The notes under the pieces: model-generated | Databases searched by the model: none | The model's input: only the letters and a program-made list of their open reading frames with translations | Told to the model about the DNA's origin: nothing | NCBI RefSeq assembly: GCF_001314325.1 | Contig: NZ_CP009429.1 | Coordinates: 1,736,501-1,800,500 of the forward strand | Direction: 5' to 3' | DNA from: Sphingopyxis macrogoltabida | GTDB lineage: Bacteria > Pseudomonadota > Alphaproteobacteria > Sphingomonadales > Sphingomonadaceae | DNA: 64,000 nt | Translations under genes and position numbers: made by a program | Shown here: positions 30,593 to 39,943 of the stretch, piece after piece | Layout of the letters: the number at the start of each line of letters is the position of its first letter | Numbering within the stretch: the first letter of the stretch is position 1

Positions 30593-31948
30593 ATGAACGA
30601 TGACATTGGCGAGGTGACGCGCGGCGCCGCGGCGCTGCTGGTCGTGCCCGAATGGCATGGCCAGCGGTTGTCGCGCGACCTCGATGCGCGCGTTGAGGAA
30701 GCAAAGGGGCTCGCCATCGCGATCGGGCTGGTCGTCGTCGCGGCGCATCCGATCCGGCTGCGCCAGACGCGCGCCGCCACCTTGCTCGGCGTCGGGCAGA
30801 TCGACGCGATCAAGCCCGATATCGCGGCCCACGACGTCCAGGTCGTCATCGTCGACGCGGCGCTGACCGCGATCCAGCAGCGCAATCTCGAAACCGCGTT
30901 CGGGGCGAAGGTGATCGACCGCACCGGGCTGATCCTCGAAATCTTCGGCGAGCGTGCCGCGACCGCCGAAGGGCGGCTGCAGGTCGAACTTGCGCATCTC
31001 GATTATCAGGCGGGGCGGCTGGTGCGGAGCTGGACCCACCTTGAGCGCCAGCGCGGCGGCTTCGGCTTCCTCGGCGGCCCCGGCGAAACCCAGATCGAGG
31101 CCGACCGGCGGATGATCCGCGACCGCATGGCACGCATCCGCCGCCAGCTCGAGGATGCGCGCCGCACGCGCCAGCTTCAGCGTGCGAAACGCCAGCGCGC
31201 ACCATGGCCGGTGATCGCGCTTGTCGGCTATACCAACGCCGGGAAATCGACATTTTTCAACCGCTTGACGGGAAGTGACGTCATGGCGGAAGATATGTTG
31301 TTCGCAACCCTCGATCCGACGATGCGCGAGATCGGGTTGCCGGGGATCGACAAGGCGATCCTGTCCGACACGGTGGGCTTCGTGTCAGACCTGCCGACCC
31401 AGCTTGTCGCCGCGTTCCGCGCGACGCTCGAGGAAGTGACGACCGCCGACCTGATCGTCCACGTCCGCGACATCGTCCATCCCGACAGCGAGGCGCAATA
31501 TGACGATGTCCGCGCGATCCTCGACTCGTTGGGCGTCAACGGCGCGCAGGACGGGGAAGGGGGCGGCGATGCGCCCGACGCCATTCCGCAGATCGAAATC
31601 TGGAACAAGATCGATACCGCCGATCCCGAACGCCGCGCGGTGATCGCGGAAATGGCGGCGCGGCGGCCCGACGTAGCGCTGATCTCGGCGGTCACCGGCG
31701 AAGGCGTCGACGCCGCGCGTATCCTCATGGCGTTGCAATTGACCGCGCAGCACCAGACGCTGCGGATCTTCCTCGGCTTCGACCAAGGCGACGCGATGGC
31801 GTGGCTGCACGCGCGCGGCGAGGTGCTGAGCGACGAAGTGCAGGGCGAGGGGCATTTGCTCACGGTCCGGCTCGATCCCGCCGACCGGGCACGTTTCGAG
31901 CGATTGTGGCCGGCCAGACCCGACGCTACGAGCGCTCCGACGCCTTGA
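30593..31948 (+). CDS. hflX: Ribosome-associated GTPase HflX
   Basis: 451 residues. HflX splits stalled or hibernating 70S ribosomes during stress. The N-terminal HflX domain includes the glycine-rich linker GGFGFLGGPGETQIE, followed by a coiled coil (RMARIRRQLEDARR) and the GTPase domain with G1 GYTNAGKST, G3 DTVGFVSDLP and G4 WNKID. The hfq-hflX order is conserved. Its 3' end overlaps the convergent mazG by 23 bases. Confidence 0.95.
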   Translation: MNDDIGEVTRGAAALLVVPEWHGQRLSRDLDARVEEAKGLAIAIGLVVVAAHPIRLRQTRAATLLGVGQIDAIKPDIAAHDVQVVIVDAALTAIQQRNLETAFGAKVIDRTGLILEIFGERAATAEGRLQVELAHLDYQAGRLVRSWTHLERQRGGFGFLGGPGETQIEADRRMIRDRMARIRRQLEDARRTRQLQRAKRQRAPWPVIALVGYTNAGKSTFFNRLTGSDVMAEDMLFATLDPTMREIGLPGIDKAILSDTVGFVSDLPTQLVAAFRATLEEVTTADLIVHVRDIVHPDSEAQYDDVRAILDSLGVNGAQDGEGGGDAPDAIPQIEIWNKIDTADPERRAVIAEMAARRPDVALISAVTGEGVDAARILMALQLTAQHQTLRIFLGFDQGDAMAWLHARGEVLSDEVQGEGHLLTVRLDPADRARFERLWPARPDATSAPTP

Positions 31949-32699
31949 CGGCCTGCCAATGCGCTTCCTGCGCATCGAGCGACAGCCCGGCCAAGGAGCC
32001 GCCGGCCCGATCCTCCATGGCGGCAAAACGGCGCGCGAATTTGAGATTCGCGTCGCGCAGCGCGCCTTCGGCATCGACGCCGAGCTTGCGCGCATAATTG
32101 ACCACCGCGAACAGCAGGTCGCCAACCTCCTCGTGCCGCGCCGCATCGCTGTCCGCATCGGCGACCTCGGCCAGTTCCTCGGCAATCTTGTCGCGTGGCC
32201 CCTGGGCGTCGGGCCAGTCGAAGCCGACCCGTACGGCGCGCGCCTGCAGTTTCTGCGCGCGGAGCAGTGCGGGCAGCGACAGCGCGACGCCTGCCAGCGC
32301 GCCCTGCGGACCGTCGGCAGCACGCTCCGCCGCCTTGATCTGCTCCCATTGCATCCGGACGTCATGGGCCTTGGTGTCGCCGAAGATGTGCGGATGGCGG
32401 CGCTCCATCTTGTCGCTGATCGCCGCAGCGACGTCGTCGAACGTGAAGAGCCCGTCATCGGTCGCAATCTGGCTGTGAAAGACAACCTGGAGCAGCAGGT
32501 CGCCAAGCTCGTCGCAGATCGCAGCGGGGTCGCCGCCGGCGATCGCGTCGGCAACCTCATAGGCTTCCTCGATCGTATAGGGCGCGATCGTCGAGAAATC
32601 CTGCGCCAGATCCCATTCGCAACCGCCGTCGGGGTTGCGCAATTGGCGCATGATGGCAAGCAGGCGATCGATGGGGGACAGGCTTGTCGTTTCGGCCAT
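31926..32699 (-). CDS. mazG: Nucleoside triphosphate pyrophosphohydrolase MazG
   Basis: 257 residues. MazG hydrolyses NTPs and dNTPs to monophosphates and pyrophosphate, clearing odd nucleotides and tuning stress signals. Two MazG repeats are present: the first with the metal motif EEAYEVADAI ... ELGDLLLQVVFH, the second with the EELAEV ... EEVGDLLFAVVNYAR motif. Length is normal. The region just upstream is AT-rich and palindromic. Confidence 0.94.
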   Translation of the reverse strand: MAETTSLSPIDRLLAIMRQLRNPDGGCEWDLAQDFSTIAPYTIEEAYEVADAIAGGDPAAICDELGDLLLQVVFHSQIATDDGLFTFDDVAAAISDKMERRHPHIFGDTKAHDVRMQWEQIKAAERAADGPQGALAGVALSLPALLRAQKLQARAVRVGFDWPDAQGPRDKIAEELAEVADADSDAARHEEVGDLLFAVVNYARKLGVDAEGALRDANLKFARRFAAMEDRAGGSLAGLSLDAQEAHWQAVKASERS

Positions 32700-32701
32700 C
32701 C

Positions 32702-32724
32702 TATTATCCGATAATATATATTAT
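32702..32724 (-). promoter_or_regulatory. AT-rich palindromic region upstream of mazG
   Basis: Two overlapping perfect palindromes stand out in a GC-rich genome: TATTATCCGATAATA (32702-32716) and ATAATATATATTAT (32711-32724). They begin three bases upstream of the mazG start codon. They may be the mazG promoter or an operator, but no clear -35 element was found. Confidence 0.35.
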
Positions 32725-32763
32725 GTTAAATCATCATATGCAGGCGAGAAGCGGCGCGCCCCC

Positions 32764-32940
32764 TCACGCCACGAGCTGCCACGTCCGGATGACGATGAAC
32801 ACGAGCGCGAAGATCGCGAGCCAGGCCAGCCCCATCTTAAGCCAGTCGGCCAGTTTTAGCTGACGCGCGACGAGCGCACTGACAACGAGCGTCAGCGCCA
32901 TCGCGAACCACAGCATGTCGGCGCCGGTTTCCATGGTCAT
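32764..32940 (-). CDS. Small membrane protein downstream of the metallo-hydrolase
   Basis: 58 residues (MTMETGADML ... RTWQLVA) with two transmembrane helices, about residues 9-26 and 38-52, and a short basic loop between them. Its ATG overlaps the stop of the metallo-hydrolase gene by four bases, so it is translated with it. It looks like a small protein often seen after this hydrolase in sphingomonads. Function unknown. Confidence 0.7.
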   Translation of the reverse strand: MTMETGADMLWFAMALTLVVSALVARQLKLADWLKMGLAWLAIFALVFIVIRTWQLVA

Positions 32941-33701
32941 AGCTGCACCTCCAGCCCGTCATAACCCGGCTCGACGCCCGGCGGCAACTCGGCCGACAGA
33001 TCGTCATAGTCCATCGTGTTATCCATGTGCGTGATGATCGCACGCGGGCTGCCGACTTTGGCAAGGCCTTCGAGGGACATTTGCAGATGCGGATGCGTCG
33101 GATGCGGATAGCGCCGCAGCGCGTCGATCACGAACAGGTCGACACCCTGGAAAAAGTCGACCATCTCGTCGGTAAACTTCGAAAAATCCGTAGCATAGGC
33201 GATCTTGTGGGCACCGTCGCTGAAGATCAGCCCGGTCGCCTTGATCGGCCCATGCGGCATTTCGATCGCCGACACCTCGATCGGCCCGATCGATTGATGA
33301 TCCATCAGTTCGACCGGATCGACCGACGCCGGATAGCCGGCATTTCCGGCAAAGGCGTAAGTGAAACGCCATTTCAATATGTCGAGCACATGGTCGCGCG
33401 CGTAAGCCGGCACCGCCGAGCGCCGCAAATGCATGATCTGCCGAAGATCGTCGAGCCCATGGCAATGATCGGCATGCTCGTGCGTCCAGATGACCGCATC
33501 GACCTCGCCGACTTCGGCGTCGAGCAGTTGCAGCCGCATGTCGGGGCTCGTGTCGACGAGCAGCCGGAAGCCGCCGAGCGAGATCAGGATCGAGGCACGG
33601 CTGCGCAAATTGCGCGGATTGTCCGGATCGCACTGACCCCAGTCGTTGCCGATCCGCGGGACGCCCGACGACGTCCCGCAGCCAAGGATCCGAAGCTTCA
33701 T
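32937..33701 (-). CDS. MBL-fold metallo-hydrolase (PhnP-like)
   Basis: 254 residues from MKLRILGCGTSSGVPRIGNDWG, in part. The metal motif is THEHADHCHGLDDLR, with further ligands in MPHG, ATDFSKF and THMDN. The N-terminal GCGTSSGVP and overall layout resemble PhnP-type phosphodiesterases, but the gene is not near phosphonate genes and its substrate cannot be told. It lies 13 bases after tatD and overlaps the small membrane protein gene. Confidence 0.88.
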   Translation of the reverse strand: MKLRILGCGTSSGVPRIGNDWGQCDPDNPRNLRSRASILISLGGFRLLVDTSPDMRLQLLDAEVGEVDAVIWTHEHADHCHGLDDLRQIMHLRRSAVPAYARDHVLDILKWRFTYAFAGNAGYPASVDPVELMDHQSIGPIEVSAIEMPHGPIKATGLIFSDGAHKIAYATDFSKFTDEMVDFFQGVDLFVIDALRRYPHPTHPHLQMSLEGLAKVGSPRAIITHMDNTMDYDDLSAELPPGVEPGYDGLEVQL

Positions 33702-33714
33702 GGCGTGTCCGACG

Positions 33715-34491
33715 TCACGGCGCCGCCTTGTTGAAAAGCTTGTAGAAATTGGCGCTGGTCGTCGCCGCCAGTTCGTCGCGATCGTCACCGCGCAAATCGG
33801 CGAGATAGGCGAGCGTGTCGGCGACGAACGCCGGTTCGCTGGTCTTGCCGCGGTGCGGCACGGGGGCGAGGAAGGGGGAGTCGGTTTCGATCAGCAAACG
33901 GTGCTGCGGCAGCCACTTCGCGGTCGCCTGCAGGTCGGCGGCATTCTTGAACGTCACGATCCCCGAGATCGAGATATAGAGGCCAAGATCGAGCGCATGC
34001 CGGGCGAAATCATCGCTGGCGGTGAAGCAGTGGATGACGCCGGGAAAGACCGCCCTGCCCATTTCCTCGCCGAGCAGCGCCAGCGTATCCTCCTCGGCAT
34101 CGCGTGTGTGGACGATGACCGGCAAACCGCTTTGCTGCGACGCGTGAATATGGCGGCGGAAACTATCCTGCTGCCGCTGCCGGTCGCTCTTGTCATAATA
34201 ATAGTCGAGCCCGGTCTCGCCGATGCCGATCACGCGCGGGTGCGCGGCGCGCTCGACGAGTTTCGCGGTGTCGACGTCGGGATGCTGGTCGGCGTCATGC
34301 GGGTGAATGCCGACGCTGGCCCAGACGTCGGGATTGGCTTCGGCCGCCGCGAGCACATCGTCCCATTCGCTTTCGCGCGTCGCGATGTTGAGCATCGCCG
34401 TGACGCCCCGCTGCCGCGCCCGCACCAGCACCTCGCCCTGCTGTTCGGCAAGCCCCTTGTAATTGAGGTGGCAGTGCGAATCGACGAGCAT
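33715..34491 (-). CDS. tatD: TatD-family metal-dependent hydrolase
   Basis: 258 residues. The N-terminal DSHCHLNY carries the first metal ligands; further ones are in GETGLDYYYD, HTRDAEED, HCFTAS and ETDSPFLAP. TatD proteins are TIM-barrel DNases/hydrolases linked to DNA repair. It overlaps metG by one base. The set metG-tatD-hydrolase following holB and tmk is conserved in alphaproteobacteria. Confidence 0.93.
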   Translation of the reverse strand: MLVDSHCHLNYKGLAEQQGEVLVRARQRGVTAMLNIATRESEWDDVLAAAEANPDVWASVGIHPHDADQHPDVDTAKLVERAAHPRVIGIGETGLDYYYDKSDRQRQQDSFRRHIHASQQSGLPVIVHTRDAEEDTLALLGEEMGRAVFPGVIHCFTASDDFARHALDLGLYISISGIVTFKNAADLQATAKWLPQHRLLIETDSPFLAPVPHRGKTSEPAFVADTLAYLADLRGDDRDELAATTSANFYKLFNKAAP

Positions 34492-36071
34492 CAGGCCTCC
34501 CCTTCCCCCTCATTCTCTTCGGCAGGCAGTTCGAGGCGCGGGAAGATCGGGACGGGCTGGCCGACGGTGAAGCCGCTGGCGGCGAGCTTCGCGAACCAGT
34601 CGGTTTCGGCCAGCGCGGCAAAATCGCGGGCGTCTTCGGCGATCCCCATCTGGTCGAGCAATGTGTCGGCGGCCGCCGGCACGACCGGACGGATCGCGAT
34701 CGCGAGCGTCCGGACCGCCTTGAACAAAGTCATCAGCACCGCGCGCATCCGCTCAGGATCGGTCTTGCGCAGCGCCCAAGGCGCCTGCGCGTCGACATAT
34801 TGATTGCACGCGAACACCGCGCGTAGCCAATCCTCGATACCGACCGAAAAGGCCAGTTGCTCGAAGGCATGTGGCAGGCAATTGCGCGCCATTTCATTGA
34901 CTTCGCCGAGCAGGTCGAGATCATCCTGCGCCTGCCCATAGTCAGAGGAAAGAGCACCATCCAAATTCTTGAAAATCATCGACAAGCTGCGCTGCGCCAG
35001 ATTGCCGAAACTGTTCGCCAGATCGGCATTGGCGGTGCGCACGATCGCCTCGGCCGAATAGGTGCCGTCCTGCCCGAAGCTGACTTCGCGGAGCAGATAA
35101 TAGCGGAGCGGATCTACGCCATAATGTTCGGCGAGCGCCATCGGGTCGACGACATTGCCCAGCGACTTCGACATCTTCTCGCCGCGGTTGAGCAGGAAGC
35201 CGTGGCCGAACACCTGTTTGGGCAGCGGCAGACCGGCGCTCATCAGGAAGGCCGGCCAGTAAACCGTATGAAAACGAACGATATCCTTGCCGATCATGTG
35301 GATATTCGCCGGCCAGAACTTGCCGAAATCGCTGGCGGGATCGGGATAGCCGAGGCCCGAGAGATAGGTGGTCAGCGCGTCGACCCAGACATACATGACA
35401 TGCCCCGGCGAGCCCGGCACCGGCACGCCCCAGTCGAAGCTGGTGCGCGAGACGCTGAGATCCTTGAGCCCGCCCTCGACGAAGCGCAGCACTTCGTTGC
35501 GGCGGCTTTCGGGACGGATGAAATCGGGCTGGTCGTTGTACAGTGCGAGCAACCTGTCCTGATAGTTGGACAGGCGAAAGAACCAGCTTTCCTCGACGGT
35601 CCATTCGACCGGCGTGCCCTGCGGCGAGAGTTTGGTTTCCCCCTCTCCTTCCGTCAGTTCGCTCTCGTCGTAAAAGGCTTCGTCGCGGACCGAATACCAG
35701 CCTTCGTAGCGGTCGAGATAGAGATCGCCATTGGCCTCCATCGCCTTCCAGATCGCCTGCGACGCCGCATGGTGCGCGGCGTCGGAGGTACGCATGAAAT
35801 TGTCATAGCTGATATTCAGCCTGGCATACATCTCACGGAAATATCCCGACATTTCGTCCGCGAGATCGATCGTCGCGCGTCCCTGGTCGCGCGCCGTCTG
35901 GAACATCTTCAGCCCATGCTCGTCGGTGCCGGTGATCAGCCGCACGTCGCGACCGCGGGCGCGCTGGAAGCGGGCCATGACGTCGGTGGCGATCGCTTCA
36001 TAGGCATGCCCGATATGCGGGCGGCCGTTCGGATAGCTGATCGCGGTGGTGATATAAAAGGGGTCTGACAT
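34491..36071 (-). CDS. metG: Methionyl-tRNA synthetase
   Basis: 526 residues. Class I synthetase that charges tRNA-Met. The HIGH motif is in GRPHIGHAYE (residues 16-25), and the KMSKS motif in GEKMSKSLGN. The anticodon-binding helical domain follows, and there is no C-terminal dimerisation domain. No C4 zinc-knuckle of the E. coli type was seen between the motifs, which fits the shorter (MetG2-like) form common in alphaproteobacteria. Confidence 0.95.
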   Translation of the reverse strand: MSDPFYITTAISYPNGRPHIGHAYEAIATDVMARFQRARGRDVRLITGTDEHGLKMFQTARDQGRATIDLADEMSGYFREMYARLNISYDNFMRTSDAAHHAASQAIWKAMEANGDLYLDRYEGWYSVRDEAFYDESELTEGEGETKLSPQGTPVEWTVEESWFFRLSNYQDRLLALYNDQPDFIRPESRRNEVLRFVEGGLKDLSVSRTSFDWGVPVPGSPGHVMYVWVDALTTYLSGLGYPDPASDFGKFWPANIHMIGKDIVRFHTVYWPAFLMSAGLPLPKQVFGHGFLLNRGEKMSKSLGNVVDPMALAEHYGVDPLRYYLLREVSFGQDGTYSAEAIVRTANADLANSFGNLAQRSLSMIFKNLDGALSSDYGQAQDDLDLLGEVNEMARNCLPHAFEQLAFSVGIEDWLRAVFACNQYVDAQAPWALRKTDPERMRAVLMTLFKAVRTLAIAIRPVVPAAADTLLDQMGIAEDARDFAALAETDWFAKLAASGFTVGQPVPIFPRLELPAEENEGEGEA

Positions 36072-36118
36072 GCCCGCGCCTTAGCGGGTGCGGAGCAGGA
36101 GGGGAAGTATCCCGACGA

Positions 36119-37105
36119 TTATCGCGCCGCCGCGACTTTGGGCGCGAGTTCGGCAAGGCAATTGCCGATCTCGAACCCGACCATCGCGCCGTCGTAGGAA
36201 CCGCGGATCGCATCGCGCACCGTCCGCTGGATGCGGTCCCATTGCGCCAGCACCGGTGCGATCTCCGCTACCGGACGCTCGCGCGCCAGCCGGGCAAGCA
36301 GGCCCGGAACGATGTCGATCACCAACTCGAGCCGGGCGCGGTTACTGGTGCCCGCGACTTCGCGCGCCAGCGCTTCGCGCAGCCGGTTTCCGGGATCGCC
36401 GCTCGCCGCAATGGCGAGCAATTTCTTCTCCATCGCCGCAACGTCGCTGTCGATCAGGGCGATTGCCTTTCCCGGCACCCCGCCCGATGCCGCAACGATC
36501 GCGCGCACCTCCGCCATTTCGAGCATCGGGCGCAATTCGTGCAGCCAAGATGTCATGACGTCATGTGCAACCGGTTGAAAACGAAGCGTTCTGCATCGCG
36601 AACGGATCGTCGGCAGCAAGCGTCCGGGTGAGTGACTGATCAGCAAAAACAGCGTTCTGGCTGGCGGCTCCTCGAGTGTCTTGAGCAGGGCATTCGCGCC
36701 ATCGGTCTCGAGGTCGTCGACCGCATCGACGATGATCACGCGCCACTCGCCGAGCGAAAGCGACAGGTGCAGGCGGCGGATGATGCCGCGCACCTGGTCG
36801 ATGGTGATGTTGCGCGCGAGTTCCTTGCCCTTGTCCTTCGGCTGACGCGTCAGTGAAAGAATCTCGGGATGGTTGCCGGCGTCGACAAGGCGCGATGCGG
36901 CGATATCGCCGGGGTCGTCGAGCGATACCGGCACGCCGTCACCACCGCTCCCGTGGGTGACGAGGAACCGCGCCACCCGCTCGGCAAAGGCACCCTTCCC
37001 CATCCCCTGCGGTCCCGCGAGCAACCACGCATGGTGGAGCCGCCCCGCAGCCCATGCCTCGATAAAGGCGCTTTCGGCGTCCTGATGGCCGATCATGCCA
37101 GCCAC
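36119..37105 (-). CDS. holB: DNA polymerase III subunit delta prime
   Basis: 328 residues. The delta-prime subunit is the stator of the clamp loader. The AAA+ fold is visible with a P-loop-like GPQGMGKGAF, the sensor 1 region LLLISHSPGRLLPTIRSRC (in part) and the SRC motif RSRCRTLRF. It overlaps tmk by 13 bases, the usual tmk-holB pair. Confidence 0.92.
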   Translation of the reverse strand: MAGMIGHQDAESAFIEAWAAGRLHHAWLLAGPQGMGKGAFAERVARFLVTHGSGGDGVPVSLDDPGDIAASRLVDAGNHPEILSLTRQPKDKGKELARNITIDQVRGIIRRLHLSLSLGEWRVIIVDAVDDLETDGANALLKTLEEPPARTLFLLISHSPGRLLPTIRSRCRTLRFQPVAHDVMTSWLHELRPMLEMAEVRAIVAASGGVPGKAIALIDSDVAAMEKKLLAIAASGDPGNRLREALAREVAGTSNRARLELVIDIVPGLLARLARERPVAEIAPVLAQWDRIQRTVRDAIRGSYDGAMVGFEIGNCLAELAPKVAAAR

Positions 37106-37719
37106 TCCTGAAGGTCGGCGAGGATCGCCGCGGTGACCGCATCGGCAGGAGCATCGGCCTCGATCACCCGCCAGCGCGCAGGTTCGCTCGCCGCCATCTC
37201 GGCGAAGCGCGCAGCGAGGCGCGCCTGATAGTCGGCGGGCTTGCTGCCCATGCGGTCGGCGCCGCCCGCATCGCGCGCCGCCAGCCGCCGCGCGGCTTCA
37301 TCGGCGCCGACGGTGAGCAGGAAGGTCCGGTCGGGGAGCAGCCCCAGCGAACCGAAGCCATGGAGCGCCATGATGTCCGCATCGGTGATCCCGCCGCCGC
37401 CGCCCTGATAGGCGCGCGACGAATCGACGAAGCGGTCGCACAGCACCCACGCGCCGCGTTCGATCGCGGGCCGGATCGTCCGCGCGACATGATCGGCGCG
37501 CGCTGCGGCAAAAAGCAAGGCTTCGCTGCGGACGTCCCAGCGGTCGTCGCTGCCTTCCATCAACAGCGCGCGGATCGCCTCGGCGCCCACGCTGCCGCCG
37601 GGTTCGCGCGTCACGACGCTTTCGATGCCGCGTCCGGCCAGCGCCGCGGCGAGCGCGCGGATCTGCGTCGATTTCCCGACACCCTCCCCGCCTTCGAGGG
37701 TGATGAAACGCCCGCTCAC
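37093..37719 (-). CDS. tmk: Thymidylate kinase
   Basis: 208 residues from a GTG that overlaps the dac stop by four bases. Tmk phosphorylates dTMP to dTDP. The P-loop is GGEGVGKST, followed by the TREPGG motif and the DRFVDSSRAYQG segment with the DR(F/Y) substrate motif. The lid region (RDAGGADRMGS) is Arg-poor in the way of class I enzymes. The frame is open far upstream within dac but only this start gives the kinase N terminus. Confidence 0.94.
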   Translation of the reverse strand: MSGRFITLEGGEGVGKSTQIRALAAALAGRGIESVVTREPGGSVGAEAIRALLMEGSDDRWDVRSEALLFAAARADHVARTIRPAIERGAWVLCDRFVDSSRAYQGGGGGITDADIMALHGFGSLGLLPDRTFLLTVGADEAARRLAARDAGGADRMGSKPADYQARLAARFAEMAASEPARWRVIEADAPADAVTAAILADLQEWLA

Positions 37720-38948
37720 CAGCCCGTCAGCCGGTAAAAGCCGGTGCGCGCCCGCGCCCACCAGCCGCCTTCGCCGACGTCGGCCGCCGCAAGCAGCGGC
37801 GTCGTCTGCGGCGGCAACCCGTCCGGAGTAACGACCAGATCGGCGATCGGCGTCCCGCGCACGACGGGCGCCGCGAGCGGCGAGCGGGTGCGCATCACTG
37901 CGCGATAACCGCCCGAATAGCCTTTCGGCACCGTCATCCGCACCGCCATGCCGGTTTCCGTCGCGACGACCGGCTTGGCGCCCTTGCCGACATCGATGCG
38001 GCCGACGCTGGCGCCCGCGGGGACCAGTTCGCGGCCCTCCCATTGCTCGAAACCCCAGCTCATCAGCCGTTCGGCCTCGTCGCGGCGCGCCTTCTCGCTG
38101 CTCATCCCGGCAACGACCATGATCAACCGCCGCCCGCCGCGCTTCGCCGAGCCGAGGAAGCAATAGCCCGCTTCGGCGGTGTGCCCGGTCTTGAGCCCGT
38201 CGGCACCCGCGAAACGGCCGAGGATCGGGTTGCGGTTCGGCTGGACGATCGGCTTGCCATCGGGCGAAGTGCCGTGCTGGAGCCGCGGCATCGAAAAATA
38301 GCGCGCATAGCCTTCGGGATGATCGCGGATCAGCCGGTCGGCAAGCGTGATCAGATCGGCGGCGCTCACCTTCGTCACCCCGCCGTCGGGCCAGCCATTC
38401 GGTGTCCCGAATTTGCTCGACGACATACCAATATTGTCCGCTATGACATTCATTCGTTTGACGAATGCTTCCTCGCTACCGTCGATCCCGACCGCCAGCA
38501 CCGCCGCGGCGTCATTGCCCGAAACGGTGATCAGACCCTTGAGCAGTTCGTCGACCGACACCTTCTCGCGCGGCCGCAGGAACATCGTCGATCCGCCGGT
38601 GCTGCCGTTCCACTTTTTCCACGTCGCTTCATCGACGGTGAATTGCTTGTCGCGCGACAATTCGCCCTTGCGGATCAGGTCGAGCACAACATAGGCGGTC
38701 ATCACCTTTGCCATCGACGCCGGCGCGAAGCGCTTGTCGGCGCCGCGCGAGAAGAGGATCGCGCCCGAATCGAGATCCTTCAGCATCACGATCGGCGCCT
38801 GCGTAACGTAGAGCGGGCGGCTCACCGGCGCCGGAGGCGCCTTGCCCCCTGCCGAGGCAGCTGGCAACGCTGCGGCAACCGCCAGCGCGGCAAGCGCCGC
38901 AGCACCGCCCCTGATGATGATCGCCCGTCGCATCGGCCGGCGGGTCAC
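37716..38948 (-). CDS. D-alanyl-D-alanine carboxypeptidase (PBP5/6 type)
   Basis: 410 residues. An N-terminal signal peptide (residues about 9-33) precedes the peptidase S11 domain with the three penicillin-binding motifs: S78-MAK81 (PASMAKVM), SGN (VSGNDAAA) and KTG (DGLKTGHT). The C-terminal beta domain follows. The enzyme trims the fifth residue from peptidoglycan stems in the periplasm. No obvious membrane-anchoring amphipathic helix is seen at the very end apart from the short ARTGFYRLTGW, which may serve that role. Confidence 0.93.
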   Translation of the reverse strand: MTRRPMRRAIIIRGGAAALAALAVAAALPAASAGGKAPPAPVSRPLYVTQAPIVMLKDLDSGAILFSRGADKRFAPASMAKVMTAYVVLDLIRKGELSRDKQFTVDEATWKKWNGSTGGSTMFLRPREKVSVDELLKGLITVSGNDAAAVLAVGIDGSEEAFVKRMNVIADNIGMSSSKFGTPNGWPDGGVTKVSAADLITLADRLIRDHPEGYARYFSMPRLQHGTSPDGKPIVQPNRNPILGRFAGADGLKTGHTAEAGYCFLGSAKRGGRRLIMVVAGMSSEKARRDEAERLMSWGFEQWEGRELVPAGASVGRIDVGKGAKPVVATETGMAVRMTVPKGYSGGYRAVMRTRSPLAAPVVRGTPIADLVVTPDGLPPQTTPLLAAADVGEGGWWARARTGFYRLTGW

Positions 38949-39943
38949 CGGTCGCGAACGACCACTGCGTCGCGGAAACCCTTTGCCTTTGCCTTGCCGA
39001 GCGCAGCCTGCGCCTCGGCGTCGCTGGCGAACGGTCCCATACGGACCCGCCAGAGATTGCCCGCCTTGACGACGCTGCCGCCGACCGACTTCGCGGCGGC
39101 GTTGGCGCGGCTCTGGCTGCCGAACGCAGCGACCTGCACGGCGTGGCTACCGCTCGCGGCGGACGGCGCCGGCGCAGGCTTGGCAACGGGTGTGGCCGGT
39201 TTGGCGGCAGGCTTTGCCGCAGGCTTCTTCGCGCCGGGGCCTTCGACGATGAAACGGTCGCCGCCCGCGGGCTGCGCAGGCGCCGGAGCAGTCGGCGTCG
39301 ATGGCGTCGCCGCCGCGACATTGGCGGAAACGCCCGCCGGAACCGGCATGCCCTTGAGCTTGCTGCGCAGGATCATCAGCAGCGAGTCGGGCGTCGCGAT
39401 CCGGTCGGGAACCGCGCCGCCGGCACGCAGCTGCGCCCTTTCGGCGGCGGGCGGATTGGTGCGCCGGACGCGGACGGCGGCGACGCCGCCGGTCAGGCCA
39501 AGCTGCTCGGCGGCGCCGCGCGACAGGTCGATCAGCCGGTCGTTCGCCATCGGCCCGCGATCGTTGACGCGCACAAGGATCGTGCGCCCGGTATCGAGCG
39601 CGGTGACCTCGACATAGCTCGGCAGCGGCAGCGTCTTGTGCGCGGCGGTGATCGCGGCGGGATCGAACGCTTCGCCATTGGCTGTCGGGCGCCCGGCCAG
39701 TTCCTCGCCATACCAGCTCGCATAGCCGACGTCGTCATAGTCGGCGATATCGGCGGGCGTATAGGTGGTGCCGCTGATCGTGAAGGGCTCGCCGAGCTTG
39801 GCCGGTCCATCGACCCCGGCGGTCGCAGGCGCCGGCCCCGCTATGGGCCTGCTGTCGCCCTTGCCTCCACCCAGATTGCCGCATCCGCTGAGCAGCAACG
39901 CCGCCCCTGCCATCAGGCCCCCGCCCCTAACGATCGATTTCAT
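38945..39943 (-). CDS. rlpA: Septal ring lytic transglycosylase RlpA family lipoprotein
   Basis: 332 residues from MKSIVRGGGLM. The lipobox LLLSGC places lipidation at Cys21. The double-psi beta barrel domain follows (YASWYGEELAGRPTANGE, AAHKTLPLPSYVEV, VRVNDRGPM), then a Pro/Ala/Lys-rich linker and a C-terminal SPOR domain (HAVQVAAFGSQSRANAAAK, in part) that binds denuded septal glycan. It overlaps the dac gene by four bases and the transglycosylase gene by 17 bases. Confidence 0.93.
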   Translation of the reverse strand: MKSIVRGGGLMAGAALLLSGCGNLGGGKGDSRPIAGPAPATAGVDGPAKLGEPFTISGTTYTPADIADYDDVGYASWYGEELAGRPTANGEAFDPAAITAAHKTLPLPSYVEVTALDTGRTILVRVNDRGPMANDRLIDLSRGAAEQLGLTGGVAAVRVRRTNPPAAERAQLRAGGAVPDRIATPDSLLMILRSKLKGMPVPAGVSANVAAATPSTPTAPAPAQPAGGDRFIVEGPGAKKPAAKPAAKPATPVAKPAPAPSAASGSHAVQVAAFGSQSRANAAAKSVGGSVVKAGNLWRVRMGPFASDAEAQAALGKAKAKGFRDAVVVRDR

